DNA from: Styela clava
Lineage: Eukaryota; Chordata; Ascidiacea; Stolidobranchia; Styelidae
Direction of reading: 5' to 3'
Assembly (NCBI RefSeq): GCF_964204865.1
Contig: NC_135256.1
Location: 22,534,703 to 22,598,702, forward strand
DNA length: 64,000 bases
Shown here piece by piece: positions 13,258-26,200 of this stretch (positions within the stretch are counted from its first letter, which is position 1; each line of letters starts with the position of its first letter). The position numbers were made by a program, and so were the translations under genes. The notes below the pieces were generated by a model. The model was not told the origin of the DNA. It ran no database searches and was given only the letters and a program-made list of their open reading frames with translations.

Positions 13258-14084
13258 ATTACGTTACTTGTTTATTAATTAATCTGATTATAAAACACAT
13301 GAGTTCCCGGAATTTATGTTTAAATTACAACTAAGCATTTGTTTTGCTTTACGTGTACGTGATTTATGATGTAACATTCCTATTCCAGCGGCCACATTTG
13401 TATAAATGCTACACTCCCTAAAAAAATGTTGCTGTGCTGAGAGCTGAATCGAAGAAAAGTCTACATCGATTTTTCGTCTTTTTATGATTGACATAACCTT
13501 GCTTTACGCAATTTTTCTTTGTGGAAATTTATTCACAAAGTGTCCCGTTTCTTAGTACGTGAGACTGAATTGTTCTGAATGATTGCCTCAGCAATTAGGA
13601 AACACGAGATATTTAAAATTAATAAAATCCCCCTGATGATTAATTTAATCAGTATTTTTGCTCTCGTTTCTCACAGTTACTGTAAATCTTGATACCAACA
13701 ACCTATATACGCCGTGAAGACAATTCGTCACGCTTCATTGCAATAAAACTTCATTTTTTCTGCGATATATATCCTGTCCAATCATTCTTATTTACTATAC
13801 TTTTTCATGAGTATGCATTTATTTCAATCGAATCAGGCAGAATACAATATGTTGATACAATATACGTTTATTACATTTTTATTGAAAAACCAGATATACT
13901 TTTCTTGTTAATGCTGCTTGTTGTCTTCAGCATTTAGTAGATAATAGATTTACCTGCAAAAAAGGTTAAATTGTGATCAATCGAGTCTAGATTTAGGAAC
14001 AACACAAGATTCCACCAAGCAGTAAAACAATGTTGCTTCTCTGCAATATCTTACTTAACCAATTTTACTCAAAATTGTATCAAC
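13258..14084. other. convergent 3' regions, no gene
   Basis: This gap separates the tail-to-tail sulfotransferase (plus) and EGF/SMB (minus) genes. Plus-strand AATAAA occurs at 13621 and 13742; the minus-strand signal is at 13872-13867. It is most likely the two 3' untranslated regions. Confidence 0.5.
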
Positions 14085-14275
14085 TTAGGCGAAATTTGAG
14101 AAAATAAAAAAACATAACTTTTCAAAAACTGATAAATTCTTACAATATTTGTGGTAGTCATGGCAACAATTACGGGTGTCCACGCACGAAGAGTCGCAGT
14201 TGCATTCATCGGTATATCCATACAATCCTAAGTTGGTGCATCTGCCTTTACAGGATGGCTTTGGTGGCGCTGGTT
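14085..14275 (-). other. terminal exon: somatomedin B domain
   Basis: After a short Pro/Lys linker (PAPPKP) the exon reads [19 protein letters not shown] and KYC: eight cysteines in the somatomedin B spacing. This is a compact disulfide knob used in vitronectin- and ENPP-type proteins for protein binding. The frame continues 15 residues past the last cysteine to TAA at 14087-14085. A polyadenylation signal (AATAAA, minus) lies at 13872-13867. Confidence 0.8.
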
Positions 14276-17200
14276 CTATAAAAAAGAAATCATGAGCGTT
14301 GGTTTGAAACTACTTGTGACAATCGGCAATACATTGTTTATTAAAATCCTTAGTAAATATTCTAGCGAATCTAAATCTATTATCTAAACTTTTTTCGTTT
14401 TTAATGGCATTGTGTATACCTCACCTTTACAATGTCCTGGTTTACCAGATCCAATGTAACCGGATTTACACGTGCATCTGTACTCCGTGGGGCTGATGTC
14501 TTCACAAGTCGCATACGGGTCGCAAACGCTCTTCTCGCACGGGAAAACCTCTGTGTATTGTGAACGAATAATCAATTAAAAAAGACGATATCAAGCCAAT
14601 TTCTATCATATTGCACACATAACATTTTTTGCTCTGAGATAACAGGAATTAAAGTTTGCTCTAATACAACATTTTGCAATAATTGGACCGCAAATATTAA
14701 ATATGGATTAAACAAAAGAGCTATTCCAAAATTTATGGACATGAAAGTACGGGCATACAATCTGTCACAGAATAATATTGCCACAATAAGCACAATTTTT
14801 AAATGACGTTGAAAAAAAGCGAATTCCACAAAGCTCACAGAAATTTTGAGATAAATAAAAGTACAGTAATATCCTTCTAACAAAAAATACAATCTTTAAT
14901 AAATGAAGCAATTGGTGCAGTAGTTAATGAGAAAAGCGATGAGGAAAGCGAGAAAAATACTAATAAGGAATTGAACATGGACAACAACAACAACATAATA
15001 ACAAATCGATCCGTATATATGTACATTTTGTCTCCAAAAATAACAGAAATGATATGTTTTAGTCAGAATATAAGACTTTACAATCGCAATTTTTACCAGA
15101 GAACTGACTGTTATTCTCCTTCTATCGAAGGTTTATATCATTTTGTTACTTAAAATTTGAATACTGATTCATTGTTTTCTGTTTAGTTTTGGTATTTGCA
15201 AAGAAATATTTTTTGCGATTTTGCTACCATGCATATATTTATATTCTATTTCATCAATTTTGCAGTCTCAATCCGATTACATTTCATAATCGTTTCGCCT
15301 TACAAACACCATGTCATAATAATCAGTTGAAAGCCGCAGATGAAATAAATTATGCTATTCGAATTTCGCTTTCAAATATTAAATTGTTTAGAAATAACTA
15401 CATTACACTTCTTTTTATCACAACCATAATTGACTTTTCTTACGTCTGCATCTGTTATTTAAACCCTGGACGTATCCAGTGTAGCATTTACATTCGTAGT
15501 TATCGTATCCTATGTTTTTGCAAGTTGAATGTATGCCGCATGGTTTTTTGTCGCATGGGTTTCGTCCTGAAAATAATAATAAAAGTAAAAAAGACAATAA
15601 TTTATAAAAGTCTGGGCAGAAATATACTTTTAGAAACCCTTTCCAAGCTGTTTTTTGAGCCCAGTGAAAAAGAATTTACTTGTCAACTATTTTACTTCTA
15701 TTTCGCGCGATGATGATAAGAGACTTTCCCATAGCGATTTGTCACGTGAGTGAGTCAATGGCAAAATGTACTTTTGTAAATCGTCAAGTATAGTTACGTA
15801 TAAACTCATATGCGCGTTCTGCTGGCGAAGGGTTGCTGTATTTCGAAGACATCAATAGCCTCAGGAAGACGTTGGCAACCTAGTGTAGATTATTTAATTG
15901 ATGTGGTCCCAATTTTTCCAACGTCTGACGGTGTGAAGCAATGCGTAAAAATTTGTGTAATTACTTTTACAATGTCCTGGCTTCCCGGTTCCATAATACC
16001 CTTCTTTGCATGTGCATTTGTATTCATATGCGTTTCTATCCTCACAAGTTGCGTGGGGGTCACAAACACTGCGTTCACATGGAAACAATTCTGTAAAGTT
16101 TTAAAGTTTTTTCATGATTACTATTTTCAATTTTTAGGAAACAGTGTTGATTTTTCACATTCGGTACACACTATGAAATAAAAAACACTTCATAAGTCAA
16201 TGTTTTGTTTCATATCACTATAGATCCATAAAATTATATTAGGGTGTCGGCCAACCCCTTTTTATATATTTAGTAGCAATAAACCATGAAATATTTTAAG
16301 TAACCTATGCTGTGCGCTCACATGTTTACAGGCCGTGACAAAAGTAAAGTCACAGACAAAAAAAGTGATGCGTTTCAAAACATGTAGAAGGTACCGATAA
16401 GGAAGGTTGCACGATTTCGAAATATTGGGAGTTTTATTGGAAACTATATTTCAATACATACGTCTGCATTTATTAGGTCCGTCATGAACATAGTCACCGG
16501 GATGGCAATCGCATTTGTAATCATAGTCTCCTTGATTTATGCAATTAGCGTATTCGCCGCATGGATTTCGATCACACGGCTTGATTTCTGAAAAAAGGTT
16601 ATTTTGGTACAATTTAAAAACTTTAGATCTTGGTACGTTTTGCATCACCTTTTGAAATATTATTCTGTTTACTTACTTATACATATGTCACCAACTAGTT
16701 TGTAGGTTTTAGCACATCTACAAACGGCTTCGCCCATTTCAACAAAACATTTGGAGTTTTCCATGCAGTCCACAAGGAAACAAGGATTGATAACTATAAA
16801 AATTACAGAAATATATTATGCCCAGAGAAGGATTTTAATTTTATATATTCATGAATTTTAGCAAAAAACAGAAACGAACGAACAGGAACGAAGAGTAAAA
16901 CAGTTTCTTTTGAAAGTTATGAGAGTACGTTTTTCGCGAGTCAAACTCTATTTTATTAAACGGTGGAAAAAACAACTTTTGAAAAATTGTACCACAATGA
17001 CGATGTGGCCTTTGTGAGCGTATATCTGAACATTGCTCTCCTCTTTGTAAAACTATAAATTTGTTGAAAAGGCTTCTACTTGAATCGAATATAGGTTGTC
17101 TTTAGAAACAGGATGGCATGATGTACAGTACTAATTAGTTTTAAAATAATGTTCAACCAAAACTTTCGTTCGCTTTTTTAATATATTGCATGACTTACTT

Positions 17201-20200
17201 TTACAGTCTTTTCCATTTCCTTGGTAATTATCTTTGCATGTGCAGGTGTAATGAGTGTAATTTAAGTCTTTGCAAATTGCATGTTCATGGCAAAGACCGG
17301 GAGTTTCACATGGATATTTTCCTATATACGAAAGACAATATAAATATATATGTGATATTGTCTGGTATTTGGTTGTTTTAGAAACTTAGTTTTAAAGTCT
17401 CTCAAATCCAGAAATTAGCTACCACAAGGCTAACATTTTAGCATTCATAAACAAAGTTATTAATATTATTAAATTAAACTTACTGATACAAATCTTGCCG
17501 TCTCCCTTCCATCCCTTATTGCATTCACAAGTGAAATGAGTTTCGTCGACGTTTGTGCAAGAAGCATTCGCATGGCATGGATAACGATCACACGGGAAAA
17601 GTTCTGAATAAATACAAAGTAGGCAATATCATAAAATAGTTCATTTAATTACAGTGATAGAGGAAGATACACCCTTGCGTTCGAATATGATTAAATTGAA
17701 GTATAATTGAGAAGAATTGAATCTTACTTCTACAGCTGAAACCATCACCAGTATAACCTTCAAAGCATACACAAGCATAGTTGCCATCTGTGGTTGGGAA
17801 GCATTGAGCGTTCACATCACACATGTGATCATCACATGGTCCTGCAAAATTATATATAATATATTTAGTAATAATTATTTACGGGGTATTTCGGTAATGA
17901 ATCAATTTGTAGTTATAACCTATGAGGTGGGTTTTTGAACATGGAGATTCTATTCGTTTCCAAACTTTTTAACGTTTTGTTTTAGAATGCGCTACATAGG
18001 ATTCTGTAGGCTAACACGGTGGTAAAATCAATTTAAAATGTATACAATCTTTCTCTTTACATTTCTGATCATGTGTTCCTACCTGTGCTTTAGGGATGAT
18101 TGTTTTTAGTGTCTACAAATTTTCAATGCCGACTTCATTATACATATATAGAAACATTCCTCAAAAATGAACTTACGTTTGCATTCGTATCCAGAACCGT
18201 AATATCCATCTGTACATTCACATCTGTATTCGCCCCCTTCTGTGGGAATGCATTGTGCGTGTGGGCTGCAGGTATGGTCATCACAAGGAACTGGGAAATA
18301 AATTTAAATTTGTTTTTTCAAAGTTTAAATTTGAAAACTGAAAATAGAAAATAACGCCATTGTTTCTGGTTTTCGACCAACACCCGTCCATATTAAACTT
18401 TCTTTTACTTTATTGTTAATCATGTGTGATATAGTAATAAAATTTGAAATTTATTTATAGAATTAATTATTTTCATATTTGCCTTGAGATAAAAGTTAAC
18501 ATTTAGTGTCATGCATGTTTTCTTCGTAAATATAGGTAAAAGAGCGTTTGCTTCTCTTTTATATGAAATAGCTTGGAACAAAAACCAAACCAGTTAAAAC
18601 CAAAATTACCTACTTTCTTCTTGATCGGCTCAATGTGTTGTGCATCACGTTTTATGGTTTATAAGTATAGCCTCAAGTCACAAATACAAACTTGCAGACG
18701 CTTACAGTGATAAACGTGACCTAATTTAATAAATACTGATGTCCGTGAAAACAAAAGTAGTTTTGCAACGATTTTATGGCATCTTTCTTGAGCCCAAAAC
18801 ATGTACAGTATGATTAATAACAATGAAAATTTTTAAAAAACTCACGTTTGCAGTTGTAACCGTCTCCATAATATCCGTTGACGCATTGGCATGTATAACT
18901 CTTGTACCCTTCTGGTACGCATTTAGCATAGTTGTGACAGTCGTGGTTTTTGCATGGGTTGATTTCTGCATTATAAATTATTTAGATTTGTTTATAATTT
19001 TTTAAACACACTGCAGGGAGTTTAGCTTTGCAATCAGTGTATTTGCTTTTGGATGAACCTATTTTGGTATCACGGGAATTATTTCACTGGAATGGCAAAC
19101 AACAATTATATACCACAGGGTGGTCCCAACTGCGGCCCGCGGGTCGCATTCGGCCCGCCGATACATTCCTTCATCTTAGTCAAAACACTCCCCTATTTTT
19201 AAGCGTTGGGCATGTTACCGCAGTGACAAAAAGCGCAATCTTTTTTTTTTTTTAATTGGGTCCGAGGTCCCAACTTAGACGAACTTGTTGTTTTTCGACG
19301 GTGGCACTAGGCCTGCTCACGCTAAGTAATAAATTTTTGGTAATATAACAAATCTTCATACAATGAGTGTAGAAAAAAGGTGATAAAAGTAAACGGAAAG
19401 GAAACGTATTTCCTAACCCACAACAACGTCAAATCACTGTCTCTGGTATGTTTTCGAGTAATATCTCTCACGAAATAATATAATTCCAAGCGACATTACA
19501 AAACCAAACACGAGAAATGATACCGAAAATAGAAGCAATTTCGGTAAGCAATTTTCGAGAAGCAATTTTAAAACAACTAAAGGCTTTATATAGTCTCCTT
19601 GAAAAGAAAAACTGATTTGAACGATAAACTCTCATTCTCAAAATTATTTAAAGTGAGTGAACTCGCCATGTTTTGATCACTTGTGGGTTTTCTACAACTG
19701 CGACCCGCCAGACCTCCTCCAAAGGTTTTGCGGTCCTTCAACCTCGCAACCGTGGATCACCCTGATGTACCATATAATTTAGGGATTTGATGTGATCACA
19801 CTTTACCTTTACAAATTTTCTTTCCGTCACCTTCGTATCCCTCAATGCATGTACATTTGAATTGATGTTTACCATGATTTTCGCATGTTGCCATTGGGTG
19901 ACATGGTTTACTATCACAGGGGAAAATCTCTGAAAAAGAGAAAATTATACAAAAAGATTCAGGTACAGACCTTGATATGACAAGTATGGAAATACATATT
20001 TTCATATCAATTGTATGCTTCAATTATTTGTTACTCTTAATTATTAAATTTCAACTTTCAACCGTTAGTCTTCACACAAAAGCTGTGCTAAATTTTATTG
20101 AAGCCATGTCCAAAAATTGTGATATATATAATATTGGTTAGGAATATGCAATTCGCCACACAGCCCAGCAAGGCCATACGGATATCGATGTTACCTCAAC

Positions 20201-23200
20201 AATACTACAAAAGCTTAGCTGGGTTTGTTAGCCAAAATTGCCGTTTCCATCAAAATACGACCTGTTGCTTTTCTATATAAACTCACTTTTGCATTTGTAA
20301 CCATCTCCACTGTATCCATCAAAACATTTACATGCATAACTGTCATAGCCTTGTGGAATGCATTTAGCATAAGTGTCACATCCATGATTTCTGCAGGGGT
20401 CAATCTCTGCAATACACAATATTAAATATTTTAATAAATATTATGATAGGATTTTGGGGACAAGTTGCAGAAAAACGTTTTCATTACCAATTTAATATTA
20501 TTTTACATTAGATAAGTACCTATTCGCCATAACCGGAAGATAGATCGCAATATAATATTGTATGTACTTTAACTGATTTACCTCTGCAAACCTTCTTTCC
20601 GTCACCTTCGTATCCCTTGATGCATGTGCATTTGAATTGATGTTCACCATAATTTTCGCACGTTGCCTTTGCGTGACACGGTTTACGATCACAAGGAAAA
20701 ACCTCTGAAAAAATAGAAATTGGGCAGAAAGATTAATGTACAGATGTTACATAACATGTATGGAAATACATTCATTCATATAAATTATACACTTTGATTG
20801 TTTATTAATCTTGATAATGAATTTCTACTTTCAATTGCTAAACTTTTGCACAAAAGCTAAAAACCTTGATGAAACGATGATTTGTGCTTAGACAGTTCGT
20901 CACACAATCTCGCAATGATCTCTTGTCTTACGAAAGCTTTTATTTATGACGCAGAAAAACTAATTGGCAAATATATTTTACAGAGAGTTCATGTTGTAAC
21001 TAACTATATTCGCATACACGCAACCTATTTCTGTTTTTGTAATTATTGTCCGAAATAGCTTTCATTGTAGTATTCTTCATTTGTCAGCACTACCAGCAAT
21101 ATATATAAGATTTAAGAAATATTAAATATTCATAAACTTCATAGATATTGTCCCAGGAATACTATAAATTCCAATATGGGAATGTTGACCTTATCAATCA
21201 CAATACGATTTATTGCTTTTCAATATGAACTCACTTTTGCAATTGTAACCATCTCCTCTGTATCCATCAAAACATTCACATGCATAACTGTCATAGCCTT
21301 GTGGAATGCATTTAGCGTAAGTGTCACATCCATGATTTCTGCAGGGGTCAATCTCTGCAATACATAATATTAAATATTTTAATAAATATTGTAATAAGAC
21401 TTTGATGAAGAGTTGCAGAAAAAAGTTTTCATTGCCAATTCAATATTATTTTACATTAGATAAGTACCTATTTGCCATAACCGGGAGCTAGATCGCAATA
21501 TAATATTGTATGTACTGTAACTGATTTACCTCTGCAAACCTTTTTTCCGTCACCTTCGTATCCCTTGATACATGTGCATTTGAATTGATGTTTACCATAA
21601 TTTTCGCACGTTGCCTTTGCATGACATGGTTTACGATCACAAGGGAAAACCTCTGAAAAATTGGAAATTGGGCAATAATGTACAGGTGTTACATGACAAG
21701 TATGGGAATACGTATATTAATTATACACTTTGATTGTTTATTAATCTTGATAATGATTTATTACTTTCAACTGTTAAATTTTGCACGAAAGCTGAAAACC
21801 TTGATGAAACGATGATTTGTGCTTAGACCAGGGGTCAACAACTTACGGCCCGCGGGGCGGATCCGGCCCGCGGAGTAATATAATCCGGTCCGCGACGCTT
21901 CACTGAATTATAGCGACAAAACTGTTTTGACACTTATATTCTTAACGTAACAGAATTTATTGTGAGACACGTGTAGACAAAATTATATTATAACCTAACA
22001 AGTATATAATTCACAATTATTCGTTTAATGAGCCTATAATATAAATATAATTAGACAAATGATAACAAAACACAAAAAAAAATTGATGCTAAGTGTAAAA
22101 GGTTTAATGGCGCCAAAAATATCCAAATGGGATTTTTTGAGATGCAATGCAATGGGGAAATAAATCTATATTCTATTCGATAGATGTATCACTGCTTGAT
22201 GCTTGATTTTTATTATAAAAAGTATCTTCTGTTTGATTTTCAACTTTCTAAAAATATATGCGCCCCGCCAATGCCTTGCAACACTTATTTTGGCCCGCGA
22301 GCGACAAAAGGTTGCCGACCACTGGCTTAGACAGTTCGTCACACGATCTTGCAACGATTTCTTGTATTACGAAAGCTTTCATTTATGACGCAGAAAAAAA
22401 CCTCTTGGCAAATATATTTTACAGAGAGTTCAAGTTTTAACTGACTATATTCGAATACATGCAGCCTATTTTTATTTTTGTAATTGTCCAAAATGGCTTT
22501 CATTGTAGTATACTTTATTTATCAGCATTACCAGCAATATATATCAGATTTAAGATAAATTAAATATTCATAAACTTCAAAGATATTGTCTCAAGAATAC
22601 TATAAATTCCAAGCTGGAAATGTTGACCTTATCAATCACAATACGATTTATTGTATTTCAATATGAACTCACCTTTGCAATTGTAACCATCTCCTCTGTA
22701 TCCATCGAAACATTCACATGCATAACTGTCATAGCCTTGTGGAATGCATTTAGCGTAAGTGTCACATCCATGATTTCTGCAGGGGTCAATCTCTGCAATA
22801 CATAATATTAAATATTTTAAGAAATATTGTAATAAGACTTTGATGAACAGTTGCAGAAAAACGTTTTCATTACCAATTCAATATTATTTTACATTAGATA
22901 AATACCTATTTGCCATAACCGGGAGCTAGATCGCAATATAATGTTTATGTACTGTAACTGATTTACCTCTGCAAACCTTCTTTCCGTCACCTTCGTATCC
23001 CTTGATGCATGTGCATTTGAATTGATGTTTACCATAATTTTCGCACGTTGCCTTTGCGTGACATGGTTTACGATCACAAGGGAAAACCTCTAAAGAATTA
23101 TAGATATAAATTATTATACATATACATTAGATACATATATACATATTATATCATTATATGCATTAGTTTTTTTTAATGTTCCTCTTACTAAACATGTTTT

Positions 23201-26200
23201 TACATAATATAAGTGTTGTGTGTCGATATAAATAATTACTAATATTTCATTTATCTAATCGCGGGAAGACAAGGTAAGAGTTTTATATCATATTGTGCAG
23301 AATCAAGAGAAATTTCAAAGATTTTTTTAAATGATATTTATTATCTCCTATTTCTTACAAAGCTATCGAATTTTCAAGCCGGGAGAGATGACTGACACTA
23401 AACACTGGTGTATGATTGACAATGACTTGATCTAGAAACGCGATGAAATGCGCAAAATCTCGGAATTTGGGAATTCGACATTTTCGAGATAAAAAAAGTG
23501 AAATGTCCTGTTCATCGCTTATTTCGTTCCTCTAAAAAAATATGTGAGTAATTCTAGATTGTACAAGTTTGCTCTGTGTAGCAGTCACTCAGGGGCTCCA
23601 GAAGTATGTGCGCCAAGAAGGAGCACAATCGGAACAGAGTATGTATAGCAGGTTATGGTCCAGGTTGTGCGCCATCTTGGTGAACATACTTTGGGAGCGC
23701 CGTCACTCATGACGATTTTATATCTAAACAGTTGATTTATCGTGCACTAGTGTAATTCAACAGACGGTGTTTATTTGGTTGGACATTCACTGACGATGGT
23801 GTGGTAAAAATAGGGGAAAATTCCATTTCTCATACATTGAAAAAGTAACAGATTCATATCTGTCTATCAAGTTTGAAGGTTTTCATTTTGTAAAACAAAT
23901 ACTGCACTTACGTCTGCAATTTCCATATCCATTTCCGTTATAACCGTCCATACATTTGCAATCGTATGAATCACCGCGTGCATAGCATTTTGCATATTTA
24001 TGACATTTGTTTCCATAGCATGGGTCGATTGCTAAATGAAAATAAAGAAATGCTTTGTTTTATTTTGAAATATCAGGACCATGCATTGTATATGACATAA
24101 ATGTTTCGTTATTTTCAATTTAATAATTGACTATACTCACGTTTGCAGCCGCCTCCGTACTCATTGGTGTAGCCTTTCATGCAAATGCATTTATGACCTC
24201 CATAACCATCTGATTTGCATTCTGTGTATCTTGGACATGTTGCAGCGATGCATGGGTCAACAGCTGCAGAAAAGTGTTTTAGTTGAAACGCACAAGCAAA
24301 GACAAAGAAATAAGAGATCTGGCAGATTATCACGAACTCATTTTAGATCTTGGCTTGGCCTGATTTGACAATTAATTTGAGTGCAAAATACTTTAATTTC
24401 GGTAATGTTTTTCAATTCGATGAAATTAAATTTAACCTAAATATTTCCGACCTACTACGATAGGAAAAATAATACTACATTATAGGTATTTTAAAATCTT
24501 GTTCAAATTCTATTTATTGAAACTATATTTAAAATATATCTTACGTTTGCATCCGGGTCCGTATTGATCGGTGTATCCGGTTAAGCATACACATTTATGT
24601 CCTCCATATCCATCTCTCACACATTTTGAATATTTCGGGCAAGACGCATATGCGCAAGGGTTGATAGCTACAAACAAGACAAATTTGCGTAAATAATATT
24701 GTTTACAACAAGATGCAGAGATAGATCATTGAATCATTTTCCTACAGTATGTGAACACGGCAAATGGAAAAATATCTTAAATGAAGATATGCCAATGTTT
24801 CATGCACGTTCACTGGCAACAACAATTTTCAAGTTCTCATTCGAAGCAAAGAAAAACAACAAAGTTAGGACGAAACCGTCTGAAAATATTTGTAAATATA
24901 GAATACAAACAGCAATGAGGATGATGTAGAAATAAAGTATTTTGAATGATTGAAGATGATAGAATAGCACTAAGTTAAAGTGTTGCAACTATAAGATAGA
25001 AAATAGTTTGATTAGAATCATGCTTTCGTTATGAATATGAGAATCCATAATGCGCAAACTCCATACTACCAATGAGTCATAGCTAAAGCTAGTTTATTTA
25101 TGGTAATTTTTGGTAGATTTGCTTCAAATATTACAAACCACGTTGTGTTTTCATCATTAATTATCAGTATATTCTTAAAAACAATGCAATTTTCTCAAAA
25201 CATCCGCAACCCATTCATTTACAAAATTCACGATCATATCTATTTCAATTTGCAACTCCTCAAATTCAACAACACCATGCAAGAATCTCGCCTTAGAGTA
25301 CAGGACCAGATCAATATCATGGCAATTTTTTTTATCATTTTTCATTTCATATATATTTCTGAATTCAATATATAGCTCTAAGGGTTTTGATTTCCTGTTC
25401 GCCGCAATTGCCATGGTGTTCACAGGAAACAAAGTTATCTAAAAAGTATGTAAGATTTGAGAAAAGTTTCTGATGGTTAAGTGTCAGATGTTAAAAATGA
25501 ATGACAAATATAAATGAAATTAATGATTCCATGCCAAATCAACGAACGAGCGTTGTCTCAAAGTTCGACTATGTGACTTGGTAAAATATGTCAAAACACC
25601 AATAACGTCCCCAAACTTTATTGGAAAACAAGAAATTTAACGTGGAATACTCGTATTTCACTCTTCTTCAAACGAATACCCGAATATTTAACGGAATATT
25701 TTTCAATTTTCTATGTTGACTTAGAATGAGATGTTTCATCCTGTTTTTTTTGCGTAAATTAGTTTGTTCTGCGTACAAGAGTATAAGAAATAGCCCTTGG
25801 TGCAATTTGTTATTGTGAAATCGAAGTGAAGTCAAAAAGGAAAGTTCGAATGACTTGTGTTGCCCATTCACATGCGTCATGCGCGAGAATATTACACGTA
25901 CAGATACAATTTGGTTCCACATCGTTCCAAGCGCTCCCTCCACAAGTAAGCACAGTAAATCCCTCTAACGTATACCCTTCATCACAATAAAACTTGACCA
26001 TGTCTCCTGCTACGTAAGCTTCCTTTTCCCCAGTAAAGTGTCCGTGATTGGGTTTATCAATATTTCGACAATAAGTGACAAATGGCTCTGATAAAAAATG
26101 GAATGTTTGCTAGTTTTGTAAATAATTTTTTAAACAAATATCTATCAACAAGATGACAAAAACTTTATTTGTTACAATGTTTTGCAGTGGTTTTTCGTGG

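Larger units (their letters stand above)
18846..23089 (-). repeat. four tandem A/B pairs of EGF exons (EGF 4-11)
   Basis: A-type exons (23089-22967, 21652-21530, 20704-20582, 19929-19807) read [18 protein letters not shown] and GYEGDGKK with small changes. B-type exons (22792-22673, 21354-21235, 20406-20287, 18965-18846) read [15 protein letters not shown] and end GDGYNCK. The first three pairs are nearly identical, introns included. Unit spacing is 948 bp between the third and second pair. Between the second and first it is 1437 bp, or 933 bp once the inserted MITE and its duplicated octamer are removed. The fourth pair is older and more diverged, and its intron holds another hAT-type element. 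Confidence 0.9.

Noticed and set aside
14384-23100. regularly spaced repeats that might suggest a CRISPR-like or satellite array
   Set aside because: Each repeat is a six-cysteine EGF exon with splice sites; spacing and content are explained by exon duplication.
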